Assembly: GCA_029259595.1 (NCBI GenBank) | Contig: JAJDEW010000004.1 | Location: 62,001 to 126,000, forward strand | DNA from: Planctomycetota bacterium | GTDB taxonomy: Bacteria > Planctomycetota > UBA1135 > GCA-002686595 | Length of the DNA: 64,000 bases | Direction: 5' to 3' | Shown: one piece after another, positions 51,839-61,467 of the stretch | How the letters are laid out: the number at the start of each line of letters is the position of its first letter | Numbering within the stretch: the stretch's first letter is position 1 | The notes under the pieces: generated by a model | Seen by the model: the letters and a program-made list of their open reading frames with translations, nothing else | Database searches by the model: none | What the model was told of the DNA's origin: nothing | Translations under genes and position numbers: made by a program

Positions 51839-52462
51839 TGCGGAGGGGGCGGGGCGATGGTCGGGCCGCCACCGCCCGCTCGCCACCCACCGGAGGGAGT
51901 CAGTCGGGGGCACGGCCTTCGCTTCGGATCGACCCGCGCTGTCGGAACGTGGTCGGGGCGTTGCGCGCAGGTCCTGGAGGCATAGGGTACCCCTCCGATT
52001 CTGGCCGGAGCAAGTGCGCCGCGCGTTGCACGGGCGGGCGCGACGCGAATCGAAAATCCTTTCCGGCGCTGGTCGCGTCGCCGCAGAGCACATCGGGAAG
52101 GAAACGACCGTCTCGCGAGCTCGCGCCCGATCACGAGTCCGCTGGACCAGGCGGCCCGGAGGACCGGCTTCGTCGGCCTTTCGCCGCCTGGCGGCACCTT
52201 GCCGAGCTCGACGTCCTCGCAGCCCGACCCGGGTCGCCGGTGGGGCCGAGGTCCAGCAGGCAGCGGGTTGGGCCGAACTGCCACAGGATCTTGGGATGGA
52301 TGCGAGCTAGACTCCGTGCGGTCCCCTCCCTGTGTCCCCGGTCGATCCCGGACCAGCGTGCCCCGCATTCGCGATTTCCGCGCGAAGGGTCCGCCGGTGG
52401 TCCGGTAGGAGGCCGCCCCTACGCCGCCGTCCCCTTCCCGATGCCCGTCTGCTGACGTCCCC
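51839..52462. other. 624-bp divergent intergenic region
   Basis: The longest gap in the window, between the starts of two divergent genes. Reading frames here are Arg/Pro/Gly-rich, without conserved motifs, and I reject them as genes. No RNA gene or repeat stood out. A minus-strand TACCCT (51984-51989) with TTGCTC 18 bases upstream is a weak promoter candidate for the 49310-51838 gene. Confidence 0.55.
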
Positions 52463-55400
52463 ATGACGTCCGACCCGAAAAGCTCCCCCGAGGACAGAGA
52501 AGACGCCGTCCCCCCCGCCGGGGCGAGCGAGGCTCCGGACGAAGGGCATGTTTCCTTCGTACGCCGCCTCCACGAGCGCTATGGCAAGGTGGTCGATCCG
52601 CAGATCCACCTCCAGCGCGACGACGATCGCTCCGTGGATGCCGTGCCGGGCGAGGGCGAGCCGAGCGGCACGGAGTCCGGTTCGGGCAGCGGGAGCTCGC
52701 GCGACCTGCTCGAGAAGCTCTCGAGTCAGACGCCGAACGCCCTGCGCTACGAGGTGCGCCACGAGATCGCGCGCGGCGGCATGGGCGCCGTCATGCGGGT
52801 CTGGGACGGCGACTTGCGGCGCAACCTGGCGATGAAGGTCATGATCGCGCGCCGCTCGCGCGACGGATCCTCGGTCGACGACGAGCAGCTCTCGCGCTTC
52901 CTGGAGGAGGCCCAGATCACCGGCCAGCTCGACCACCCCGGCATCGTGCCGGTGCACGATCTCGGGATCGACGACGACGGTCGGTGCTACTTCACGATGC
53001 GGCTCGTCCGTGGGCGCGAGTTGAAGGAGGTGTTGGACCTCGCGCGCGAGGGCAAGGAAGGCTGGACGATCACGCGCGCGCTGGCGCTCATCCTGAAGGT
53101 CTGCGAAGCGATGGCCTTCGCGCACAGCAAAGGCGTCGTCCACCGCGACCTGAAGCCCGCCAACGTCATGGTGGGGCGCTTCGGCGAGACCTACGTGATG
53201 GACTGGGGCCTCGCACGCGTGCTCGGGCGCCGGGACACGCACGATCTGCGCCTGAAGCCGGCCGAGGATCCGTCGGCCATGAGCCTCGTTCGGACCGTGC
53301 GTAAGGAAGAGTCGCTCTCCAACCCCGAATCGCCGCTCGTCACGATGGATGGAGACGTCGTCGGCACGCCCTCCTTCATGTCGCCCGAGCAGGCGCGCGG
53401 GATGCTGGACGAGGTCGGGCCACGCTCGGACGTCTATTCCCTGGGCGCGATCTTCTACTACTTCTTCACCGGTCGTGCGCCCTACGTCGAGCCGGGCGAG
53501 CGCATCTCCGCTCACACCGTGCTCTCACGCGCCCTCGAAGGGCCGCCGACGCCCGTCGCCAAGCTCGCCAGTGACGTGCCGGCCGAGCTGCTCGCGGTCT
53601 GCGAGAAGGCCATGGCACGCGATCAGGATCGGCGCTACGCGAGCATGCTCGAGGTGGCGGACGACATTCAGGCCTACCTCGAGGGGCGCGTGGTGCGCGC
53701 TTATGAGGGCGGTTCGATCGCGGAGTTTCGCAAGTGGGTGACGCGCAACCGCGGCATGGCGCTGGCCCTGGCCGGGCTGGTCGTCATGACGATCGCGAGC
53801 GCCGTGGGCTTCGCCTTCCAGCAGGCCAGCCAGCTCGAGCGGATCGAGGACGAGCAGGAGCTGACCAAGGCGGCGCAAGAGGAGGCGGTCAAGAACCTCG
53901 ACAAGGCCCGCGCGAGCGAGCTCGAGGCTCAAGAAAACCTGCAACTCGCCATCGAGCGCGAGAGCGAGGCGGCCGAGAACGCCGTGATCGCCCTGCGCAA
54001 CGAGCAGCTCGCGACCCGCTCCGGCTATCTCGCCAACATCATCGCCGCCGACTACAGCCTGCAGCTCAACGAGGTCGCGGAGGCGCGCATGCGGCTTCGC
54101 GATTCGAACGAATCGCTGCGCGGGTGGGAGTGGGACCACCTCTACCTCAAGTCACACCCGGCACTGCGTACGTTCACGCCGGACAAGAGCTCGATCGACG
54201 TCGTGCGCTTTTCCAACGACGGCCAGCGGATCTTCACGCTGTCGGTCCCGGGGCGTTTCCGGGTCCTGGACGTCATGACGGGGGACAGTCTGCCACCTCG
54301 TAACATCGTCGACTTCTCGTTCACGTCCTTCGCACCGATCACGCGCAAGCGTTCGATGGACATCCATCCGCGCGAGCTCAGCGCTGCGATCGCCGGGACC
54401 GGATCGTCGAATTCCGTCAAGATCTACGACCTTGCCAGCGGCAAGGTCGTGCAGGAGCTCGCGAGCCGCAAAGACGATTCGAAGGCGGACTCGAGCCCGA
54501 CGGCAGGTCACCGCGCGACCGTGTCCTGCGTCGCCTACTCTCCGGACGGGACGGCGCTCGCGACCGCGGATGCCGAGGGGACGATCCTGGTCTGGAACCC
54601 CGACGACCGTTCGGTCGCACAGTGCTTGATCGGGCACAACGGACGGATCAGCGCGCTCGCCTGGAGTCCGGACGGCCGCTTCCTCGCGACCGCCTCCGAG
54701 GACACGACCGTGCGCGTCTGGTCGGTCTCGCGCGAGGGTCCCTTCGAGGAGCGCCACCATCTTCGCGGGCATCAGGGGCCGGTCTTCAGCATCGCTTGGT
54801 CGCCGGAGGGCGAGCGGCTGGCTTCGGGCGGCGAGGATCGCACGATCCACCTGTGGGACATGCAGAGCGGCGTGCTCGTGAAGAGCCTCGTCGGACACGA
54901 CGGTTCGGTGACGGCGCTCGACTTCGATTCGACCGGTGAGCGCCTGCTCTCGGGCAGCGAGGACACCACGATCCGGATCTGGAATCCTGCGGCCGGTAGC
55001 CACGAAGAGCTGTTCGCCCACACCGGCGGTGTGCTCGACCTGGCGTTCAGCCCCGACGACACTGCCTTCGTCAGCTCCGCTAGCGACTTCGAGGTGAAGA
55101 TCTGGGATTCCGGCGGCAATCCGGCCGTGACGGAAGTGCCCGCCGAGTCGCGCGGACCGAGCGCCTTCGGACCCGACGGGAAGACGATCGCCGTCGTGCT
55201 CGCCGAGGACGACATCGCGATTCGTGACGCGGACACGCTCGAGGTGCTGCACGTCCTGCGCGGACATGAAGGCTACATCGGTGCGCTGGCCTATTCCCCT
55301 GACGGGCGCTACCTGCTCTCGGGCTCGGGGGACCGCACCGCACGGCTGTGGGATCTCACGACGGGTCAAGAGCTGCAGAGCTTCGGGCCGCACGAGAAGC

Positions 55401-56656
55401 GCGTCGCGGTCGTGGCCTTCGCTCCGGATCAGAGCTGGATTGCGACCGGCTCCGGCGGGGGCTGGCTGCGGGGCTACGACACGAAGACGGGAGCGCTCCT
55501 GGGCGAGATCGAGGCCTACCGCGGTTGGGTCAGCTCGATGGCCGTCAGCCCGGACGGACGCTTCATCGCGACGGGCGGCACCGAGCGCGAGATCACGATC
55601 TGGCGGCCGTGGGATCCCGAGCCTGCGCTGGTCCTCGACGGTCATGAGCGACGTGGGATTCGGGCGCTGGCGTTCATGCCCGACGGCGAGCGGCTGATCT
55701 CGGGTGGCTCGAGCGACCACACCGCCCGCATCTGGGACCTCGGGTCCGGAGAGTGTGAGACGATTCTGCGCGGCCACGAGGGGACGGTGACCGGGCTCGC
55801 TTGCAACGGGGACGGCTCGCGCATCGCGACGGGTTCGGTCGACCGCACGCTGCGCCTGTGGGATGCGGTGTCCGGCGGCTCGCTCTTGACGCTACGGGGC
55901 TTCGAAGAGGAGGTCACGTCGATCGCCTTCAGCCCGGACGACAGGCGTATCCTCTGTGGCATGCGCAGTCCGCTCGAGAGCGGGGCCGTGCGCATCTTCG
56001 AAGCGGGGGACGTGGAGCGCCGGCGCGCCGCGCGGCTCGCCTACCTGAGCCGCAAGGACACCGCCGAGGCGCTCGTCGACCGGCTCTTCGCCCGCCACTT
56101 CTTCCTCCAAGACGTGGTCTTGAACCTGCGCGCGACACCGGAACTCGACGACGAGCTGCGTGCGACTTGCATCCGCGCGGCGCGTGCCCGCGGCGACGAT
56201 CCGAAGCGGCTGGACGAGCGGACCCGCGTGGAGCTCGCCGATCCGGGGCTGGCGCCCGAACTCCGTGCGCTCGCCCTACGGCGCGCGCTCGCGGCGGTTT
56301 CGCTCGAGCGCGAGAGCCCGCTGCTGCAGGCCACGCTCGGAGCGGCCTACTATCGCACCGGGGACATCGCGAGCGCCGTCGAGAAGCTACAGGCAGCGCG
56401 CAAGAACACGGGTGCGGAAGCGGCGGGGCTGCAAGCGGGTTCGCTGCGCTTCGGCCGCGAGCACGAGTGCGAGCTCGAGCTCTTCCTGGCGATGGCCTGC
56501 CAGGCGAGCGCGAACCCGATCGATGCCACCACGCACCTCGCGAACGCGGAGGTCGCGCTGGGGCGCCTCGCGAACTCCGCCGCGGAGGATCGCCCACGTC
56601 GCTTGCTCACGGAGGCGCGACGCGTGCTGGGGCTGGACGACGCTTCGAGCAACTGA
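52463..56656 (+). CDS. Membrane Ser/Thr protein kinase with WD40 repeats
   Basis: 1397 residues. Kinase domain about 95-400: glycine loop IARGGMGAV, the lysine of LAMKVMI, catalytic loop HRDLKPANV (Asp229), a WGLA variant of the DFG-type metal motif after YVMD, and GTPSFMSPEQARG. A membrane helix follows (about 432-455), then a coiled coil rich in Glu/Gln (about 460-515), then at least twelve WD40 repeats (about 555-1180) such as HRATVSCVAYSPDGTALATA and GHNGRISALAWSPDG. A helical tail with TPR-like segments ends the protein. Such PknB-like/WD40 fusions are a planctomycete speciality; the propeller lies outside the cytoplasm if the helix spans once. The substrate is unknown. Confidence 0.92.
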   Translation: MTSDPKSSPEDREDAVPPAGASEAPDEGHVSFVRRLHERYGKVVDPQIHLQRDDDRSVDAVPGEGEPSGTESGSGSGSSRDLLEKLSSQTPNALRYEVRHEIARGGMGAVMRVWDGDLRRNLAMKVMIARRSRDGSSVDDEQLSRFLEEAQITGQLDHPGIVPVHDLGIDDDGRCYFTMRLVRGRELKEVLDLAREGKEGWTITRALALILKVCEAMAFAHSKGVVHRDLKPANVMVGRFGETYVMDWGLARVLGRRDTHDLRLKPAEDPSAMSLVRTVRKEESLSNPESPLVTMDGDVVGTPSFMSPEQARGMLDEVGPRSDVYSLGAIFYYFFTGRAPYVEPGERISAHTVLSRALEGPPTPVAKLASDVPAELLAVCEKAMARDQDRRYASMLEVADDIQAYLEGRVVRAYEGGSIAEFRKWVTRNRGMALALAGLVVMTIASAVGFAFQQASQLERIEDEQELTKAAQEEAVKNLDKARASELEAQENLQLAIERESEAAENAVIALRNEQLATRSGYLANIIAADYSLQLNEVAEARMRLRDSNESLRGWEWDHLYLKSHPALRTFTPDKSSIDVVRFSNDGQRIFTLSVPGRFRVLDVMTGDSLPPRNIVDFSFTSFAPITRKRSMDIHPRELSAAIAGTGSSNSVKIYDLASGKVVQELASRKDDSKADSSPTAGHRATVSCVAYSPDGTALATADAEGTILVWNPDDRSVAQCLIGHNGRISALAWSPDGRFLATASEDTTVRVWSVSREGPFEERHHLRGHQGPVFSIAWSPEGERLASGGEDRTIHLWDMQSGVLVKSLVGHDGSVTALDFDSTGERLLSGSEDTTIRIWNPAAGSHEELFAHTGGVLDLAFSPDDTAFVSSASDFEVKIWDSGGNPAVTEVPAESRGPSAFGPDGKTIAVVLAEDDIAIRDADTLEVLHVLRGHEGYIGALAYSPDGRYLLSGSGDRTARLWDLTTGQELQSFGPHEKRVAVVAFAPDQSWIATGSGGGWLRGYDTKTGALLGEIEAYRGWVSSMAVSPDGRFIATGGTEREITIWRPWDPEPALVLDGHERRGIRALAFMPDGERLISGGSSDHTARIWDLGSGECETILRGHEGTVTGLACNGDGSRIATGSVDRTLRLWDAVSGGSLLTLRGFEEEVTSIAFSPDDRRILCGMRSPLESGAVRIFEAGDVERRRAARLAYLSRKDTAEALVDRLFARHFFLQDVVLNLRATPELDDELRATCIRAARARGDDPKRLDERTRVELADPGLAPELRALALRRALAAVSLERESPLLQATLGAAYYRTGDIASAVEKLQAARKNTGAEAAGLQAGSLRFGREHECELELFLAMACQASANPIDATTHLANAEVALGRLANSAAEDRPRRLLTEARRVLGLDDASSN

Positions 56657-56671
56657 GCGGCGCCCGTCAGT
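56652..56671. terminator. Hairpin over both convergent stop codons
   Basis: ACTGA pairs with TCAGT and, inside, CGG with CCG around a CGC loop (one bulged G), so 8 bp. It covers the kinase stop (56654-56656) and the patatin stop (56667-56669). Likely a shared transcript end; no U-tract. Confidence 0.4.
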
Positions 56672-57806
56672 CCTCCAGGAAGGCTTCGAGTTCGCCGTGG
56701 CGCGCCTCGGCGTCGCGTTCGCCGAGCTCGAGCAGGTGGCGCAGGTAGTCCGGTTGGAACATGACCAGGCTCAAGAGGTCGTTCGAACGCGTGCGCTTCG
56801 TGCCCGTGCCACGTGTCAGGAAGCGGAAGCCGCCGGGCAGGCGCGGCTCGTAGCGGTTCGCCAGTGCACCGAGGTCCTCGGAGGGGCGCGCGACGAACAG
56901 GTCCACGGGCCGCAGCGTCTCGTCCCCCTGTTCGGGCAGGCGGGCGAGCAAGCGGTTGATGCGGTCCATGCGCAGCGCGTCGCCGTCGAGCTGATCGAGG
57001 AAGATCGAGTTCAGGAGCTGACCCGCGACCTGCGCGGGCGGCGGATAGCCCGTGATGACTGGTTGCGCCGCCTCGTCGAAGGACTTCGAGGTCCGCGTCG
57101 AGATCGCCAGGATCTTCGTCGCACCCAGGTGGACGGCCGGGGCGAGGGGCGCGGTGAGGCGCATGCCACCGTCGCCGTACCAGGCATCGCCGATCCGGAT
57201 GGCCGGAAAGAACAGGGGCAGGGAGGACGAGGCCATGACGTGGTCGACCGTCATGCGGCAGAGGTGCGAACGCCGATTTGGCCGCTCCCACGTCTCGATT
57301 GCGCGACCTTGGACCCAGGTGATCGACTGTCCGGTCGAGTAACTCGACGTCGTGATCGCGAGCGCCTCGAGCTCGCCCCGTTCGACGTTCGTCCGTACGC
57401 CGACGAGGTCGCCGCCGCTGGCCCCGAGTCGCGACGCGAGCAGCTCACCGAGCGGTTCCGTGTCGACCATGCTGCGCAACTTGATCGGCAAGCGTCCACC
57501 GCTCGCGAGGCCTGCGCCCCAACCCACGACCCTGCGCAAGAGCTGCCATGATCCGAGCTGAAAGACCTGCTCGGCCTCGAGCGTGCTCCACAGCTCGGCC
57601 AGCTGCTCGACGCGCTCAGGCCAGGGTTCGGTGCGCGCGGCCAGGAAGGCGGCGTTGATCGCGCCGGCGGACACGCCGGTCAAGATCGGGACGTGCAGTC
57701 CCGGCCGGATGCGCTGCAGCGTGCGCAGGAAGCCCACCTGATAGGCCGCACGGGCCCCGCCGCCGGTCATCACGAGGGCGAGCTTGGTCGGGTTCGGCGC
57801 GGTCAT
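56667..57806 (-). CDS. Patatin-like phospholipase
   Basis: 379 residues. The oxyanion loop is GGGARAAY (15-22), the nucleophile elbow is GVSAG with Ser46, and the catalytic Asp is in WYGDGGM. These define the Ser-Asp dyad of patatin acyl hydrolases that cleave fatty acids from lipids. ATG at 57806 starts right before the first strand (MTAPNPTKLALVMTGGG); an in-frame extension upstream is Arg-rich. No signal peptide, so cytoplasmic or injected; no secretion genes nearby. The last 80 residues are helical. Its start is 67 bp from that of the divergent DUF1549/1553 gene. Confidence 0.92.
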   Translation of the reverse strand: MTAPNPTKLALVMTGGGARAAYQVGFLRTLQRIRPGLHVPILTGVSAGAINAAFLAARTEPWPERVEQLAELWSTLEAEQVFQLGSWQLLRRVVGWGAGLASGGRLPIKLRSMVDTEPLGELLASRLGASGGDLVGVRTNVERGELEALAITTSSYSTGQSITWVQGRAIETWERPNRRSHLCRMTVDHVMASSSLPLFFPAIRIGDAWYGDGGMRLTAPLAPAVHLGATKILAISTRTSKSFDEAAQPVITGYPPPAQVAGQLLNSIFLDQLDGDALRMDRINRLLARLPEQGDETLRPVDLFVARPSEDLGALANRYEPRLPGGFRFLTRGTGTKRTRSNDLLSLVMFQPDYLRHLLELGERDAEARHGELEAFLED

Positions 57807-57869
57807 CGAGCGCACAGTGTGCGTTCGGAGCGGGTCGAGTCCACTCCCGCGCTCGACTCGTTCGGACGT

Positions 57870-57875
57870 TAGGAT
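57870..57875 (+). promoter_or_regulatory. Possible -10 box (TAGGAT) for the DUF1549/1553 gene
   Basis: TAGGAT overlaps the first of two candidate ATGs (57874) and lies seven bases before the second (57883). If it is a real -10 box, the second ATG would be the start of a leaderless message. Same spacing as at 26576. Confidence 0.25.
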
Positions 57876-60800
57876 GGGCGCGATGGTCCTGCGCGCACCC
57901 GCTCGATGCCCGACGAACGGCATTGTGGACGGTCCGATCGCCCGTGCTCGGCCGTGCTTCGTGCTGGCCGTGCTGGGGGGCTTCGCGCTCGTCGCGGGGG
58001 CGCAAGAGGCGCCGGAACCGGACCGCGCCGGCCTGGCCTTCTTCGAAAACGAGATCCGTCCGCTCCTCGTCGAGCGCTGCTTGCCCTGCCACGACGGCGA
58101 GACGACGAAGTCCGGGCTACGGCTCGACGGGCGCAGGCGAATGCTGGCCGGGGGCGACCGCGGCCCCGCCTTGGTGCCCGGGGAGCCCGAAGCGAGCCTG
58201 CTCGTGCGCGCCGTGCGCTACGACGACCTGTCCCTGCAGATGCCGCCCAAGCGCAAGCTCGCGGACGAGGAGATCCGGGTCTTGGAGGCCTGGGTCGCAC
58301 GCGGTGCGCCGGCACCTCTCGACGACGCGCTCGACGGAGCAGCGACCCAGTCGAGCGCCTCCGCCTCTTTCGACGCGCTCTTCGAGGAGCGAGCGCGTCA
58401 CCCCTCCTTCCAGCCGCTGGCCGAGCCCGCCGTTCCTGGTGTGCGGTCGGCGGAGGACGTGTTCCGGCCGCTCGACGCCTTCGTGCTGGAGCGTCTCGAG
58501 GCCGAGGGACTGGCCTTCGCGCCGGAGGTCGAACGCGCGACCTGGCTACGGCGCGTGTCCTTCGCGCTGGTCGGCTTGCCGCCGAGCCCCGAGGAGCTGG
58601 CCGCCTTCGAGGACGACCTCGATGCGGACGCCCACGCACGAGTCGTCGAACGTTTGCTTTCTTCGCCGCACTTCGGCGAGCGTCAGGCGCGTCACTGGAT
58701 GGACCTCGCGCGCTACGCGGAAACGCGCGGCCACGAGTTCGACTTTCGGATCCCGAACGCCTGGCAGTATCGCGACTACCTGATCCGCGCCTTCAACGCC
58801 GACGTGCCCTACGATCGCTTCGTCCGCGAGCACGTCGCCGGCGATCTGCTCGACGACCCGCGGCCAAATCCCGAGCTGGGTTACGACGAGTCGCCGCTCG
58901 CGACCGCCTTCTGGTTCCTGGGTGAAGCGACGCACTCACCCGTCGACACACGCAAGGACGAGGTCGAGCGCATCGCGAACCAGGTCGATGTCTTCTCGAA
59001 GACCTTCCTGGGCTTGACGGTGGCCTGCGCGCGCTGCCACGACCACAAGTTCGATCCGATCTCGGCCGCCGACTACTACGCGCTGGCGGGCTTCACGCTG
59101 GGGGGCAGCTACCGCCAACTGCGCTTCGAGACCCACGCCGCGAACACCGCGCTGCGAGAGCGCCTGGACGAGCTGCGCGGCGCGCGGCGCCTGGAGCTCG
59201 CCCGCGAGGTGGCCGACGGACTGGCGAGCGCGACGCGCGCGGCCGGCGCCTACCTTGTGGCGATGGAGGCCGTGCGCCCCTGGACCGCGGCGCCGGCAGC
59301 AGCCGGGAGTCGCGGGGCCCGCGGGCAGCGGCTGGCTCCCGGTTGGCCCGCGGCCTTGCGACGGGCGGGCGCCTTCCAGGTCCGCACCGCACTTGCGGCC
59401 GAGGCCGCGCGTCGGATCGCCGTCGAGCGCGGGCTCGAACCCGCACGCCTCGTGGCGTGGTCGGGTGCTCTCGCGCGGGCCGGCGACCCGAGCGATCCGC
59501 TCGCGCTGTGGCGCACCGGCGCGAACGCGCTCGCGCCCGCATCCGACCCGGGTGAGTCGGAGTCGTCACGCGTCCGGGCAGACTTCGCGGCCGCGGTCGC
59601 GTTTCCCGCCGGACCGGGCTTCGGGACCGCGCCGGTACCGGCCGGCTCGCTCTGGCTGGTCGGCCCCGTGGACCCGGCAAGTCCGGCGGACTCGCGACTC
59701 GGCCTCCGCCTGCAGACGCGCACGGCCGCCGCTCTGGATCCGGCCTGGGACGTGCTCGAGCTCGCGCCCGGAACGGAGCGCGAGAACGTCCAGCCGAGCT
59801 ATGTCCAGGCCGGACGGACGCTGCGCACGGGCTCCTTTCGACTCGAGCACCAAAAGCTCTTCTATCTCGTGCGCGGTCGTGGTCGTGCCTTCGTCGAGAT
59901 CAACTCGCACCGCGTGGTGCACGGACCCCTGCACGTCGGCACCGTGCGGGACCTGGATGCGGGGGACGCGGCGGCGGGCTACCGCTGGATCGAGCACGAT
60001 CTGTCCGACTACGTCGGGGAGCGCGTGCACGTCGAGTTCACGCCGCTCGAGCCGGAGTCCGGGCGCGCGAGCGAGTTCGCGGTGGCGCGCGTCGTCGATG
60101 CGCCGCTTGCACCGCCGGCCGAAGCGGGCGCGGACGCGCCGATTCGGCGCGAGCTCGCGGCGCTCGCGCGCGTCCTCGAGCGCGACCCCGACACGGGCGA
60201 GGCTCCGACGCCAGCTGCGCGGGCGCACGCCTTCGAGGCGGCCTTCTCGACGGCGGCCCGTGCGCTCGCGACGAGCGGATCCGTGGACGACGATGCCGGT
60301 TCGGCGGAGACGGACGGACGGCTCGTGCTCGCGGACTGGATGTTGCGGCGGCCCGCGTTGTTCGTGCTGCCGGCCACGACGAAGGCGGCGCTCGCGACGG
60401 CGCGCACGGCCGAGGCCGGGGTCTCGGCGCGCATCCTGAGGCGTTCGCACACCGCGCCGGTCTGGTGGGACGCGAACGGGATCGACGAACACGTGCTCCT
60501 GCGCGGCAGCCCCGCCTCGCCGGGCGAGCTCGCGCCACGCCGCTTCCTTTCGGTCTTTGCCGGCGACGAAGCCTTCGAGGCCGGGCCGGGCAGCGGTCGG
60601 CTGGCGCTGGCGAAGGCGCTCGTCGATCCGCCCAACCCGCTGGTCGTGCGCGTCTTCGTGAATCGCGTCTGGCACCACCTCTTCGGACGCGGGCTCGTCG
60701 CTTCGGTCGACGACTTCGGTCACATGGGGAAAGCCCCGAGCCATCCCGAGTTGCTCGACCACTTGGCGCGACGCTTCCTGGACGAGGGCTGGTCGCTGAA

Positions 60801-61467
60801 GGCGCTCATGCGCGAGATCGTCCTCTCGCGTACGTACCGCCAGGCCGCCGCGCGCACGCCGGAGTTGGAGGAATTGGCGCGCGAGCGCGACCCCGGGAAC
60901 GTGCTGCTCTCGGCCTGGCCGCTTCGGCGGCTCGACGGAGAAGCGTTGCGCGATGCGATGCTGGCGGTCTCCGGCGGCTTCCGCGCGGAGCTCTACGGCC
61001 CGCCCGTTCCCGTCTACCTGACGGAGTTCCTCGAGGGGCGCGGGCGACCCTCGAAGAGCGGGCCGCTCGACGGCGACGGTCGTCGCAGCGTCTACCTGGC
61101 CGTGCGCCGCAACTTCCTGAGCCCCTTCTTCCAGGTCTTCGATACCCCGACGCCGATGACCGCGATCGGAAGGCGTAGCGTCTCCAACGTCCCGGCCCAG
61201 GCCTTGACGCTCTTGAACGATCCCTTCGTCGAGGGCGAGGCCAAGCGCTGGGCGGCACAGCTCGCGCAGCGTGCTGCACCGCTCTCCGCCCGGCTCGAGA
61301 CGATGCTGGTCGCGGCTTTCGGGCGGCGTCCGCGCGCGGGCGAGCTGGCGCCCTACGAGGCCTTCTTCGAGGACGAGGTCGCGCGCTCCGACGGCGATCG
61401 CGCGCGCGCCTGGCAGAGCGTCTGCCACGCCGTCTTCAACGCCAAGGAGTTCGTCTTCCTGCCATGA
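57874..61467 (+). CDS. DUF1549/DUF1553 protein with planctomycete cytochrome C-like segment
   Basis: 1197 residues (start 57874; the ATG at 57883 would remove three). Signal peptide ends near VAGAQ. A CxxCH motif, CLPCH (about 69-73), opens the planctomycete cytochrome C segment with PPKRKLADEEIRVLEAWVARG. DUF1549 follows (about 200-400: HWMDLARYAETRGHEFDF, FSKTFLGLTVACARCHDHKFDPIS), including a second CxxCH, CARCH (about 386). A middle region of about 400 residues has a beta-sandwich look, and DUF1553 closes the protein (NPLVVRVFVNRVWHHLFGRG, FDTPTPMTAIGRRSVSNVPAQAL). Family function is unproven; c-type haem binding and a role in extracellular polymer oxidation are proposed. Stop overlaps the DUF1501 start. 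Confidence 0.92.
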   Translation: MGAMVLRAPARCPTNGIVDGPIARARPCFVLAVLGGFALVAGAQEAPEPDRAGLAFFENEIRPLLVERCLPCHDGETTKSGLRLDGRRRMLAGGDRGPALVPGEPEASLLVRAVRYDDLSLQMPPKRKLADEEIRVLEAWVARGAPAPLDDALDGAATQSSASASFDALFEERARHPSFQPLAEPAVPGVRSAEDVFRPLDAFVLERLEAEGLAFAPEVERATWLRRVSFALVGLPPSPEELAAFEDDLDADAHARVVERLLSSPHFGERQARHWMDLARYAETRGHEFDFRIPNAWQYRDYLIRAFNADVPYDRFVREHVAGDLLDDPRPNPELGYDESPLATAFWFLGEATHSPVDTRKDEVERIANQVDVFSKTFLGLTVACARCHDHKFDPISAADYYALAGFTLGGSYRQLRFETHAANTALRERLDELRGARRLELAREVADGLASATRAAGAYLVAMEAVRPWTAAPAAAGSRGARGQRLAPGWPAALRRAGAFQVRTALAAEAARRIAVERGLEPARLVAWSGALARAGDPSDPLALWRTGANALAPASDPGESESSRVRADFAAAVAFPAGPGFGTAPVPAGSLWLVGPVDPASPADSRLGLRLQTRTAAALDPAWDVLELAPGTERENVQPSYVQAGRTLRTGSFRLEHQKLFYLVRGRGRAFVEINSHRVVHGPLHVGTVRDLDAGDAAAGYRWIEHDLSDYVGERVHVEFTPLEPESGRASEFAVARVVDAPLAPPAEAGADAPIRRELAALARVLERDPDTGEAPTPAARAHAFEAAFSTAARALATSGSVDDDAGSAETDGRLVLADWMLRRPALFVLPATTKAALATARTAEAGVSARILRRSHTAPVWWDANGIDEHVLLRGSPASPGELAPRRFLSVFAGDEAFEAGPGSGRLALAKALVDPPNPLVVRVFVNRVWHHLFGRGLVASVDDFGHMGKAPSHPELLDHLARRFLDEGWSLKALMREIVLSRTYRQAAARTPELEELARERDPGNVLLSAWPLRRLDGEALRDAMLAVSGGFRAELYGPPVPVYLTEFLEGRGRPSKSGPLDGDGRRSVYLAVRRNFLSPFFQVFDTPTPMTAIGRRSVSNVPAQALTLLNDPFVEGEAKRWAAQLAQRAAPLSARLETMLVAAFGRRPRAGELAPYEAFFEDEVARSDGDRARAWQSVCHAVFNAKEFVFLP

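Noticed and set aside
51838..52464. Long open frames on both strands of the divergent gap
   Set aside because: Arg/Pro/Gly-rich composition expected from GC-rich non-coding DNA, no conserved motif, no hydrophobic core, and the two frames overlap each other.
54500..56000. Tandem DNA similarity in the kinase gene as a possible repeat element
   Set aside because: Explained by WD40 protein repeats.
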